Positions 17,655-24,821 of a stretch of DNA of 64,000 nt are shown piece by piece. The stretch spans positions 3,844,001-3,908,000 of the forward strand of contig NZ_CP014839.1 of NCBI RefSeq assembly GCF_001931675.1, read 5' to 3'. The stretch comes from Pandoraea thiooxydans (GTDB lineage: Bacteria; Pseudomonadota; Gammaproteobacteria; Burkholderiales; Burkholderiaceae). How positions within the stretch are numbered: the stretch's first letter is position 1; every line of letters starts with the position of its first letter. The translations under genes and the position numbers were made by a program. The notes beneath the pieces were generated by a model. The model was not told where the DNA came from, did not search any database, and worked only from the letters and a program-made list of their open reading frames with translations.

Positions 17655-18620
17655 TCAGGTTTGTGACAAGATTGATTCACGGCGCGCGGGCGTGGGCCGG
17701 GAAGCAAGCAGCACGCCGAGCACGATAACGACGATCGAGATGCCCTCGGCCAGCGATGGCGTTTCGCCGAGAATGGGGATGGCGAGCATCGAGGCAACAG
17801 CAGGGACCAGCGCGATGATGGCGGTCGCAGCGGAGGAGCCGAGCAGGGAGACGGCGCGGTTGTAGGTAATGAGTGCGACGCCGCTCATCAGCACGCCCTG
17901 ATAGACGACCTGGAGTGCGATCTCGCCGGCAGAGGCAAGGCGCAGCCGGCTCAGGCCAAGGAACAGGTAGAGCGGAAGATACAGTGCGCTCGACCAGACG
18001 CAGATCAGCGCGGCGGACTGGATCGGTGTCAGCCCGCTGCGCCGAAACAGCAGCGTATAGATCGCCCACATGGCCGCGGCCGCCGCCAGTGCGAGAATGC
18101 CCCAGGCGCTTGGCGCACCCTGTGCCGTTGCGCCCGCGTGCACCAGGCAGCCAAGCCCGGCGACGATCGCCGCATAACCGAGCCAGCGCGTTTTTCCCTG
18201 CCGCTCACGTAGAAAGCCCCACGCAAATACACCGGCGAAGACCGGCATCAATGTCGGTGCAACGGAGGCCGCCTGCGCTGCCGAGGTGAGCTTCAACCCG
18301 AGCGCGACGAGCAGTACGAAAGGCACGCCCCAAAGCACCGAAAATATCAGCCCTTCACCCCAGGCAGCGGCCGGCAGGCGGGCACCCCGGCGCAACACGG
18401 CCGGCGCGAGAAGCAAGGCGCCGACGCCAAACCGCAGCGCGGCAATGTCCCAGATGCGCAGCTCGCGGGTCACGCCGAACCGCGTCACGACGAACCAGCC
18501 CGAGAAGATCATGACAGTGAGCGCCGCCCAGGCGAACCCCACCACGCGCGTGCGTGCGGGGCCTCGTCGAGCAGGCGCCGGGTCAGCGGCCGCCACGGCC
18601 GATCTGTCAACGCTTGCCAT
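17655..18620 (-). CDS. EamA/DMT family transporter
   Basis: A 321-aa inner-membrane protein with ten hydrophobic helices in two EamA repeats after a 25-residue basic, proline/alanine-rich N-terminal tail. The pattern GLKLTSAAQAASVAPTLMPVFAGVFAWGFLRER ends the first repeat and GVLMSGVALITYNRAVSLLGSSAATAIIALVPAVASMLAIPILGE marks the second. It lies between a 42-aa small ORF (stop three bases before this start) and a GST gene 12 bases downstream. The context suggests export of a toxic small molecule or conjugate under the divergent TetR regulator. Confidence 0.9.
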   Translation of the reverse strand: MASVDRSAVAAADPAPARRGPARTRVVGFAWAALTVMIFSGWFVVTRFGVTRELRIWDIAALRFGVGALLLAPAVLRRGARLPAAAWGEGLIFSVLWGVPFVLLVALGLKLTSAAQAASVAPTLMPVFAGVFAWGFLRERQGKTRWLGYAAIVAGLGCLVHAGATAQGAPSAWGILALAAAAAMWAIYTLLFRRSGLTPIQSAALICVWSSALYLPLYLFLGLSRLRLASAGEIALQVVYQGVLMSGVALITYNRAVSLLGSSAATAIIALVPAVASMLAIPILGETPSLAEGISIVVIVLGVLLASRPTPARRESILSQT

Positions 18621-18623
18621 TGA

Positions 18624-18752
18624 TCAGACCGCCCGAAACGATTTCAGAGCGGCGAACACCTCGTTCCTCGCCTCGCCCGGCGCAACGCGCTCAGCCTTGG
18701 CAGTGCGACGAAACTCGGCGTTGAAGTCCTCAGACTGCTCCTGCGGTTTCAT
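18624..18752 (-). CDS. 42-aa small ORF leading the TetR-linked operon
   Basis: The peptide MKPQEQSEDFNAEFRRTA...FAALKSFRAV has 42 residues, is charged and likely helical, and has no membrane segment or signal. Support comes from a strong Shine-Dalgarno (GGAGGG about eight bases before the ATG) and from its stop TGA lying three bases before the exporter ATG, which gives translational coupling. It resembles no family I know. It could be a small regulator or partner of the exporter, a leader ORF that couples translation, or the remnant of a larger gene. Confidence 0.5.
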   Translation of the reverse strand: MKPQEQSEDFNAEFRRTAKAERVAPGEARNEVFAALKSFRAV

Positions 18753-18818
18753 GAGTCTTTCCCTCCGCGCGCAGCTCTCACGGGTTTGGGCTATCCGAGA
18801 TTGCATTGAAATCGCGCC

Positions 18819-18847
18819 TTTTCATTTTATAACGTCCATTCTATAAT
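18819..18847 (+). promoter_or_regulatory. Sigma-70-type promoter of the tetR gene
   Basis: TTTTCA (18819-18824) and a perfect TATAAT (18842-18847) are separated by 17 bases, 58 bases before the TetR start. The AT-rich spacer also lies in the divergent control region for the exporter operon, so the TetR protein probably acts here. Confidence 0.6.
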
Positions 18848-18905
18848 GCCTCATCGCAGCGACGTTGGCAAGCGCGCTGCGTCACGACATAACAAGGTGA
18901 CCAAG

Positions 18906-19544
18906 ATGGCGAGGCCAAGGGAATTTGACGAAGATGCCGTCCTTGAGGCGACAATCCAGTGTTTCTGGAGGTTCGGCTATGAAGGGACATCAGTGAAAGA
19001 CCTCACTGAGAAAACGGGTCTCACCGCAGCCAGCCTGTACAACGCGTACGGCGACAAACGCGGCCTGTTCCGGGCGGCGCTCGATCGCTACGCGGGCGAA
19101 AGCGTAGGCAACCGCATACGACGGTGCGAAGCGCTTGCGCCTCTTCAGGCAATCACCACGTTTTTCGGCGACATCCTGCACCGCTCGTTAAATGATCGCC
19201 AGCACAAAGGATGCATGCTGGTGAACTCGGCTCTCGAAGTGGCGCCACACGATGCCGAATTCCAGAAAATCATCGCTGGCGTGCTGGCTCGCGTCGAAAG
19301 TTTTTTTCACGAGCGCATCACCGCGGGGCAAGCCGACGGCACCATCACACAGTCACTGCCCGCGGACGTTCTCGCCCGGCATCTGCTCGGCGTTCTGATG
19401 GGCGTTCGCGTCCTGGCTCGCGTTCGTCCCGAAAAGGCCCTCCTGGAAGGAGTGATTGCACCGGCACTTGCCCTGCTCGGGCGAGCCGATGGCAATGCGA
19501 GCCAACCGCTCGCCGGTAGCGATCGGCTCGCGAAGCATCATTGA
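18906..19544 (+). CDS. TetR/AcrR family transcriptional regulator
   Basis: A 212-aa protein. The start MARPREFDEDAVLEATIQCFWRFGYEGTSVKDLTEKTG is the canonical TetR N-terminus, with the recognition helix TAASLYNAYGDKRGLFRAAL. A ligand-binding helical domain follows (about 60-200), including GCMLVNSALEVAPHD as seen in the branch that senses electrophiles or drugs. The ATG at 18906 has an AAGGTG upstream; an earlier in-frame start would add 20 unconserved residues. It is divergent from the small ORF-EamA-GST operon and most likely represses it. Confidence 0.92.
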   Translation: MARPREFDEDAVLEATIQCFWRFGYEGTSVKDLTEKTGLTAASLYNAYGDKRGLFRAALDRYAGESVGNRIRRCEALAPLQAITTFFGDILHRSLNDRQHKGCMLVNSALEVAPHDAEFQKIIAGVLARVESFFHERITAGQADGTITQSLPADVLARHLLGVLMGVRVLARVRPEKALLEGVIAPALALLGRADGNASQPLAGSDRLAKHH

Positions 19545-19645
19545 GGACATGACGCGCGGGCTCGACAGGGTGTTGAACGCATAGCGAGCGAATTGCATGA
19601 GAGCGGCCAATCGCGTAGCCGCAGGTTATTTCGCGCTTGCGCTTT

Positions 19646-19675
19646 GATATTCCTTACCTTAAAGTAAGGAATATC
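19646..19675. promoter_or_regulatory. Perfect inverted repeat, vapBC operator
   Basis: GATATTCCTTAC (19646-19657) and GTAAGGAATATC (19664-19675) form a perfect inverted repeat with 12-base arms and a CTTAAA spacer. It lies 11 bases before the antitoxin start. Type II toxin-antitoxin complexes repress their own promoter by binding such repeats. The repeat is seen directly; autoregulation is inferred. Confidence 0.8.
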
Positions 19676-19686
19676 GGAGAAACGTC

Positions 19687-19932
19687 ATGACGACAGCAAC
19701 CATCACTTCAAAGGGCCAGGTCACGATCCCGGTGGACGTGCGCAATCACCTCGGCCTGGCATCCGGCGATCGGATCGAATTCAGCTTCAATGAGGAAACC
19801 GGACGGTACGAGGTCTATCCAGCCACTCGCTCGCTCGCGTCGCTCAAAGGCATCGTGCAGAAGCCCGGCAAACCGGTTTCGATTGAAGAAATGAACCGCG
19901 CCATCGCAGAACAGGGGGCATCCGCGCGATGA
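19687..19932 (+). CDS. vapB: AbrB/MazE-type antitoxin (VapB)
   Basis: An 81-aa protein with an N-terminal SpoVT/AbrB swapped-hairpin DNA-binding domain (residues 3-48, TATITSKGQVTIPVDVRNHLGLASGDRIEFSFN) and a C-terminal tail (about 50-81, SLKGIVQKPGKPVSIEEMNRAIAEQG) that normally wraps the toxin active site. GGAGA precedes the start. The gene overlaps vapC by four bases. It should neutralise VapC and repress the operon through the palindrome at 19646-19675. Confidence 0.92.
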   Translation: MTTATITSKGQVTIPVDVRNHLGLASGDRIEFSFNEETGRYEVYPATRSLASLKGIVQKPGKPVSIEEMNRAIAEQGASAR

Positions 19933-20327
19933 TCGGATTGGATACCAACGTGCTGGTCCGTTACTTCGCACAGGACGACGCACGCCAGGCCCACAAGGCG
20001 ACGGCGCTTATGGAATCCCTGTCGGCCGAGCGGCCGGGCCATGTCTCGCTGGTCGCGCTACTCGAAATCGCATGGGTGCTTGGGCGCTGCTACAACGTCG
20101 AGCGAGACCAGATCAAGGAGATCGTCGAGTCCATGCTCGACACGAAGGAGCTGGTCGTCGAGAATGCGGACACGGTGCGAAAGGCACTTCGGGTTTTCGC
20201 GGCGTCGGACAAGGCGGATTTCGCAGACTGCCTGATCGAGCGATCGGGTCACGCCGCAGGATGCGAGCACACCGCGACTTTCGACGTGAGCGCCTCCAGA
20301 GTCGTCGGGATGAGGTTGATCAGGTAA
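19929..20327 (+). CDS. vapC: PIN-domain ribonuclease toxin (VapC)
   Basis: A 132-aa PIN-domain protein. The acidic catalytic residues are in place: D5 (GLDTNVLVRYF), E46 (LVALLEIAWVL), D97 with D100 nearby (KADFADCLI) and D119 (TATFD). This supports an active Mg-dependent RNase that cleaves specific RNAs when released from its antitoxin. The start overlaps the vapB stop by ATGA, typical of a tightly co-translated pair. The SGHAAGCEHTATFD ending is typical of the VapC branch paired with AbrB-type antitoxins. No truncation is seen. Confidence 0.93.
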   Translation: MIGLDTNVLVRYFAQDDARQAHKATALMESLSAERPGHVSLVALLEIAWVLGRCYNVERDQIKEIVESMLDTKELVVENADTVRKALRVFAASDKADFADCLIERSGHAAGCEHTATFDVSASRVVGMRLIR

Positions 20328-20545
20328 CGGCGGCACAAGCCGATGCGTCGATTCTGCGACATCGTTCGCCCAACCCCGTCATATCTTCGCCCACCTCGCC
20401 TGTCCGCGGCGGTCGTCGCGCCAAGGGGCAATTCGGGACGGCATGCCACGTAGACAACCTTGCAGCCTTTGCCACAAGCGCCACGCGATTCCACCGTCCC
20501 CTCGTTGTCGCGTCGAGCCATTTGCCGGAGCCCGCAACATGACCC

Positions 20546-21835
20546 TCAAATCGCCGGCGCCACGAATGGACGATCCGGCCGCACCAGCAATACGGCGGCG
20601 GCGCCAAGCACGAGAATCGTGATGGCGGCGGCAAACGGGATATTCCAATTGCCCGTCAGGTCGATCAGCCAGCCGAATACGATGGGCGAGGTGATGCCCG
20701 CCAGCGCAACGCCGATGATGATGTAGGCGCTGCCCAGGCCGGCGAACTCCCGGGTCATGTCCATCGGCACCGCGTACATCGGCGCGATGGTGAGCTCCAG
20801 AAAGAACATCGCGCAGGCCAGGCACGCCACTGCGGCCTCGAGGCTGGGCTTGAATGCCAACGGTGTGAGCGCCAGCGCGCAGCCGATGAGTGAGCCCGCC
20901 ACGACGCTGCAGCGCGCTGCCCGGCTGTTTTTGGTGCGCCTGAGCAGATGGTCGGACAGCATGCCGCCCACGGTGTTGCCGACCATGCCCGTCAACAGCG
21001 GGATGCTCGAGAGCAGTGCCGAGGACTTGAGATTGACGTGATACGAGTTCATGAAATAAAGCGGCAACCACGAGACAAAGATCCAGTAGGTCCAGCCGTA
21101 GGCGAACATCACCATGGTCACCGGCAGCATGCGCTTGGTCAGCGCCCATAGCGGCGTGGGACCCATCGGGCGCGGCACGCGGGGCGTCGCGCCGGCATAC
21201 GTCTTGTGTTGGCCCGGGGCGCACTCGGGGTCGTCGCGAAACTGCAGCCACCATGCCGCGCTCCACGCCAGCACCACCGCACCGCACACGACGAACGACA
21301 GACGCCAGTTGGTGGCCACGATCAGCCAGGCGACCAGCGGCGGCGCCAGCGCCGCGCCCAGGCGCGAGGCGCTGTGCGTAATGCCCTGGATATAACCGAA
21401 TTTCTCCGCCGGGTACCAATGGCGCATGGCTTGCGTGGCAGCGGGAAACGCAGGGCCTTCGCCGGCGCCGACCAGCATGCGAATGAGAAACAGGCTGACG
21501 GCCCCCGCGGCGAGCGACATGGCCATGGTGGATACGCCCAGCAATACGGCGCAGCCCATCAGCACGATGCGCGCGCCATAGCGGCGCGCCGCCCAGCCGC
21601 CGAACAGGACGGTCAGCAGATAGGCCCAGGAAAAGCCCGTGAACGCCACGCCCAATTGCGCATTCGACAGACCGAACTCGAGCTTGATGGCCCGGGCGGC
21701 GGCCGACAAATTGACCCTGTCGAGATACATCAGTGCATAGATGATGCATAACAGAAAAGTGACGCGCGACCTGGCTGATACGGTCACGCCGCCGGCCACG
21801 CCCGGGCGCACCTGCAGCGGTTGAATCTCGTCCAT
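20546..21835 (-). CDS. MFS transporter, anion:cation symporter (ACS) type
   Basis: A 429-aa protein with twelve predicted membrane helices. The first-helix motif CIIYALMYLDRVNLSAAARAI and the loop GGWAARRYGARIVLMG are typical of the ACS subfamily that imports organic anions such as sugar acids, phthalate or small carboxylates. It is followed, moving in the direction opposite to transcription, by a cupin and an L-2-haloacid dehalogenase gene on the same strand, all opposite a LysR regulator. A carboxylate, possibly halogenated, is therefore a reasonable cargo. The exact substrate is inferred from context only. Confidence 0.88.
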   Translation of the reverse strand: MDEIQPLQVRPGVAGGVTVSARSRVTFLLCIIYALMYLDRVNLSAAARAIKLEFGLSNAQLGVAFTGFSWAYLLTVLFGGWAARRYGARIVLMGCAVLLGVSTMAMSLAAGAVSLFLIRMLVGAGEGPAFPAATQAMRHWYPAEKFGYIQGITHSASRLGAALAPPLVAWLIVATNWRLSFVVCGAVVLAWSAAWWLQFRDDPECAPGQHKTYAGATPRVPRPMGPTPLWALTKRMLPVTMVMFAYGWTYWIFVSWLPLYFMNSYHVNLKSSALLSSIPLLTGMVGNTVGGMLSDHLLRRTKNSRAARCSVVAGSLIGCALALTPLAFKPSLEAAVACLACAMFFLELTIAPMYAVPMDMTREFAGLGSAYIIIGVALAGITSPIVFGWLIDLTGNWNIPFAAAITILVLGAAAVLLVRPDRPFVAPAI

Positions 21836-21957
21836 GTTGTCTCCTCGCTCGCATCGCCCCTGGCTGAGCCGGGGGCTGCGAGCTTATCTTTTTGTCGATG
21901 CCGGCTGGAATCGGTCATGCCCGGCAACCCGGTGGCGCCGGGTGCAGGCAAACCGGT

Positions 21958-22383
21958 TCAGCGCTTGTTTCTCGGATCGTCCGCCGGGTCGCAATAGGCA
22001 AACCCGCTGGGGCCGTGCCCAGTGACCTGCATGATGACCTCGCCCTGCCTGGTCCACGAAAAATGCGGCATGTCCTTTGGCATGTTGTAGAAGCTGCCGG
22101 GTGGCAATTCAATGAGCTTTTCCGGATCGAATTTGTCGCCGACCCCCGAATACATGGTGCCCGAGATGACCGTGTAGGTTCTGTCGTCGGGATGCGTATG
22201 AGCAGGCTGCTGCGCATGGGCCGGCAGCTTGAAGCGGGCCACGTAGAACCCGGTCTTCTTGACATTGCCGATCAGGTTCGCCGACTGGACGCCGTCAGGC
22301 GCCTCGGGGTTGACCAGGAACTTGACGTCGACCGGACGTATCTTGGTCGACGCCTCCCAGTTGCAAAGCGGACACTCACACAT
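21958..22383 (-). CDS. Cupin domain protein with Cys-rich N-terminus
   Basis: A 141-aa protein. The start at 22383 is supported by AAGGAG seven bases upstream. The single cupin barrel shows the first motif around PAHAQQPAHTHPDDRTYTVISG (two His and acidic ligands) and the second around LPPGSFYNMPKDMPHFSW. The N-terminus MCECPLCNWEAS has Cys2, Cys4 and Cys7, an unusual addition that could bind a metal. It probably binds a divalent metal and may act as an isomerase or dioxygenase, or as a ligand sensor. It sits between the transporter and the dehalogenase on the same strand. Confidence 0.82.
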   Translation of the reverse strand: MCECPLCNWEASTKIRPVDVKFLVNPEAPDGVQSANLIGNVKKTGFYVARFKLPAHAQQPAHTHPDDRTYTVISGTMYSGVGDKFDPEKLIELPPGSFYNMPKDMPHFSWTRQGEVIMQVTGHGPSGFAYCDPADDPRNKR

Positions 22384-22427
22384 ACTCGACTCCTTTCTTG
22401 ATGGGTTGGACAGCAACGGTTACAGGC

Positions 22428-23111
22428 TCAGACATGGGCGCCGCGCCATAGGTCGGCGAGGCCTTCGAGGGATGCCACCTCGCGGCGCTCGCCGGCGAAT
22501 GGATATTCGGCCGGCAGTCCTTTGCGATTGACCCAGACGACACGAAAGCCGTAATGGGCCGCTCCCGCGGCATCCCACGGGTTGCACGATTGAAAGCTGA
22601 TCTGGTGAGCACTCACGGCAAGCCGGCGCGGCACGAGGTCATACACGCTCGCGTGCGGCTTGAAGATGCCGACCTCATCGACCGACATCACCCGATCGAT
22701 CAAGCCGGACAAGCCGGCCGAGCGCACCGCGCTGTTCACCATCTCGCTCGTGCCGTTCGACAGGATGACCGCTTGTGCGCCGCACGCCTTGAGCGAGCGC
22801 AGCATCTGCGGCACCTCAGGAAAGGCCTCCAGTTCGAGGTAGGCCGACAGCAGGTCGGCGCGCAGCGTGTCGTCCACGATGCCGAAGCGCTGCATCGAAT
22901 AATCCAGCGCCAGTTGCGTCAGCGCCCAAAAATCGGTTTTGTGGCCCATCAGGCTGCTGGTCCACGAATACTCCACTTGCCGGGCGCGCCACAGCTCCGA
23001 GAACTCGGCCGCGGCCGGGCCGATGCGCGCGGCGTGCCGAGCCACCGCCGAGTGCACGTCGAAAAGCGTGCCGTAAGCATCGAAGACGTAGGTACTGATG
23101 GTTGAACTCAT
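22428..23111 (-). CDS. (S)-2-haloacid dehalogenase, HAD type II
   Basis: A 227-aa HAD enzyme that hydrolyses L-2-halocarboxylates to D-2-hydroxy acids. Every residue I know to be important in the L-DEX group is present at almost the same number: D11 nucleophile (FDAYGTLFD), T15, R42 (LWRARQVEY), S118 and N119 (ILSNG), K151 (FKPHASVY), Y157, and S175/N177/D180 (SFQSCNPWDAAGA). This strongly supports true dehalogenase chemistry rather than a generic phosphatase. It is first in the operon with the cupin and MFS genes and faces a LysR regulator. Confidence 0.92.
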   Translation of the reverse strand: MSSTISTYVFDAYGTLFDVHSAVARHAARIGPAAAEFSELWRARQVEYSWTSSLMGHKTDFWALTQLALDYSMQRFGIVDDTLRADLLSAYLELEAFPEVPQMLRSLKACGAQAVILSNGTSEMVNSAVRSAGLSGLIDRVMSVDEVGIFKPHASVYDLVPRRLAVSAHQISFQSCNPWDAAGAAHYGFRVVWVNRKGLPAEYPFAGERREVASLEGLADLWRGAHV

Positions 23112-23261
23112 GTCGATTCACAAATTAGGTTGATGTTCGCCGGCCTCATAAGCACACCGGCAAGGATGCGCGGCAGGCGCCGGCGCGCCTCGAATCCCGA
23201 GGCAGTGGCGTTGTGCGTTGAGGCACAAGCAAAGAATAGGCGGGCGTGATATATATAACAA

Positions 23262-23295
23262 ATTGAAATATTCAATTCATTGATTGAAAATCAAT
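23262..23295. promoter_or_regulatory. Two adjacent palindromes before the lysR start
   Basis: ATTGAAATATTCAAT (23262-23276) has six-base arms around ATA. ATTGATTGAAAATCAAT (23279-23295) has perfect seven-base arms around GAA and abuts the LysR start codon at 23296. Both are AT-rich in GC-rich DNA and lie in the divergent control region, as expected for LysR recognition and activation boxes. Confidence 0.6.
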
Positions 23296-24192
23296 ATGAA
23301 TATCACGTTCAGGCAATTGCGCGCATTTCTGGCGGTGGCCAACTTGGGCGGCTTCACGCGAGCGGCGGATCGCATCGGCCTGTCGCAGTCCGCGACGAGC
23401 ATCACCGTGCGAGAACTGGAAGATGAGCTGGGCGTGCGTCTGCTCGATCGCACCACGCGTCAAGTCAGGCTGACCGACGCCGGCGCCATGCTGGCCGCCA
23501 CCGGCACCCGCCTGATGAGCGAACTGGATGCCTGCCTGCACGAGATTCACGACATCGGGGCACAACGCAAGGGCCGTGTGCTCGTTGCCTGCGTGCCATC
23601 GGTTGCCAGCTCGTTGATGCCCGCCTGGCTACTGGCGGCACAGCAGCGTCTGCCGAATGTGCAGGTCGTGCTCTACGACGACTCGGCGACCGAGGTCATT
23701 CGTCGCGTCCAGCTGGGGGAAATCGAAATCGGCATTGCGGGGGGCGTCGAGCCCGCGCCGGGCCTGCACTATTGCGCGCTACGCTCCGATCCGATGCATC
23801 TGGTGTGCCCGCGCGATCATCCGCTCGCACGCAAGCGCATGGTTCGGTGGACCGATCTGGCGGGACAAAAAGTGGTGATGCTGGGCAGCACCTCCGGCAG
23901 CCACGAGATGATTCGCCAGCATTTGGAAAAACAGAAGATCGCCGTGGAAATCGTGCTGGAGCTCGCGCAACCGAACTCTGTGCTGAGCATGGTCGATGCG
24001 GGCATGGGCCTGTCGATCATGCCATCGCTGGCAGCCTCTTCCAAACAGCACCCGAATCTCGTGGCCAAACGGCTGGGGCCGCCGGAGTTGCGCCGGGCCA
24101 TCATTGCCATGCGGCGCGAGGACCGTTCGCTATCGCCCGCCGCGCAAGCCTTGTGGGATCTGATTCAGGAGCTGGCCATCGAACCCGACTGA
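23296..24192 (+). CDS. LysR family transcriptional regulator
   Basis: A 298-aa LysR protein. The HTH (MNITFRQLRAFLAVANLGGFTRAADRIGLSQSATSITVRELEDELG) occupies residues 1-60 and the co-inducer domain about 90-295 (VLVACVPSVASSLMPAWL; LGEIEIGIAGG). The ATG at 23296 is preferred over an in-frame TTG four codons upstream that falls inside the second palindrome. It is divergent from the dehalogenase-cupin-MFS genes and probably activates them in response to a carboxylate. Confidence 0.93.
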   Translation: MNITFRQLRAFLAVANLGGFTRAADRIGLSQSATSITVRELEDELGVRLLDRTTRQVRLTDAGAMLAATGTRLMSELDACLHEIHDIGAQRKGRVLVACVPSVASSLMPAWLLAAQQRLPNVQVVLYDDSATEVIRRVQLGEIEIGIAGGVEPAPGLHYCALRSDPMHLVCPRDHPLARKRMVRWTDLAGQKVVMLGSTSGSHEMIRQHLEKQKIAVEIVLELAQPNSVLSMVDAGMGLSIMPSLAASSKQHPNLVAKRLGPPELRRAIIAMRREDRSLSPAAQALWDLIQELAIEPD

Positions 24193-24226
24193 GGCCGCGC
24201 CCCCCCCGGTACGCGATCGGCCGTCG

Positions 24227-24757
24227 TCAATGCTTCTCGGCCTTGCCTGCCACCCAATCCATCAGCGCGAACAGCAGACCCGAGCCGACGAATGTTACGT
24301 GCAGGATCACCAGCCAGCGGATGCGCGTTTCGTCGATCGCCATGCCCGGTTCAGCGATTTTCATGAAAGCGCGCAGCAGGGAAATTGCCGAGATCGCCAC
24401 GATCGAGCCGATCAGCTTCATCTTCAGGCCCGAGAAGTCGAGCGTGCCCATCCACGTCGGACGATCTTCGCTGTCGCCGGTATCGATCTTCGAGACGAAG
24501 TTTTCGTAACCGGAAAACATCACGATCATCACCAGATTGCTTGCCAGCGAGAGATCGATCAGCGTGAGCACGGCCAGGATGATTTCCTCCGGGCTCGCCG
24601 TCAGAATATGCGGGACGACGTGCACCAGATCGCCGACGAATGCGACGAGCAGCATCAGCAGCGACAGCACCAGTCCGAGATAGAACGGCACCAGCAGCCA
24701 GCGTGAGTTGAACAGGACACTTTCCAGCCATTGTTCCCAGCGGTGTCGGTGGTGCAT
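24227..24757 (-). CDS. yqhA: UPF0114 family membrane protein (YqhA-like)
   Basis: A 176-aa protein with four hydrophobic segments (about residues 16-40, 65-85, 115-130 and 145-165). It shows the conserved block LTLIDLSLASNLVMIVMFSGYENFVSKID of the YqhA/UPF0114 family (TIGR00645). The family is widespread in proteobacterial inner membranes and lacks a firm function. It is convergent with the preceding LysR gene and lies about 65 bases after glmS on the same strand. Confidence 0.9.
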   Translation of the reverse strand: MHHRHRWEQWLESVLFNSRWLLVPFYLGLVLSLLMLLVAFVGDLVHVVPHILTASPEEIILAVLTLIDLSLASNLVMIVMFSGYENFVSKIDTGDSEDRPTWMGTLDFSGLKMKLIGSIVAISAISLLRAFMKIAEPGMAIDETRIRWLVILHVTFVGSGLLFALMDWVAGKAEKH

Positions 24758-24821
24758 ATCGTTATCCGTTTCTTATTGCTCTGATCGCCGCGGTACCCCG
24801 CTGCTCCCCGTTACTTGATCG

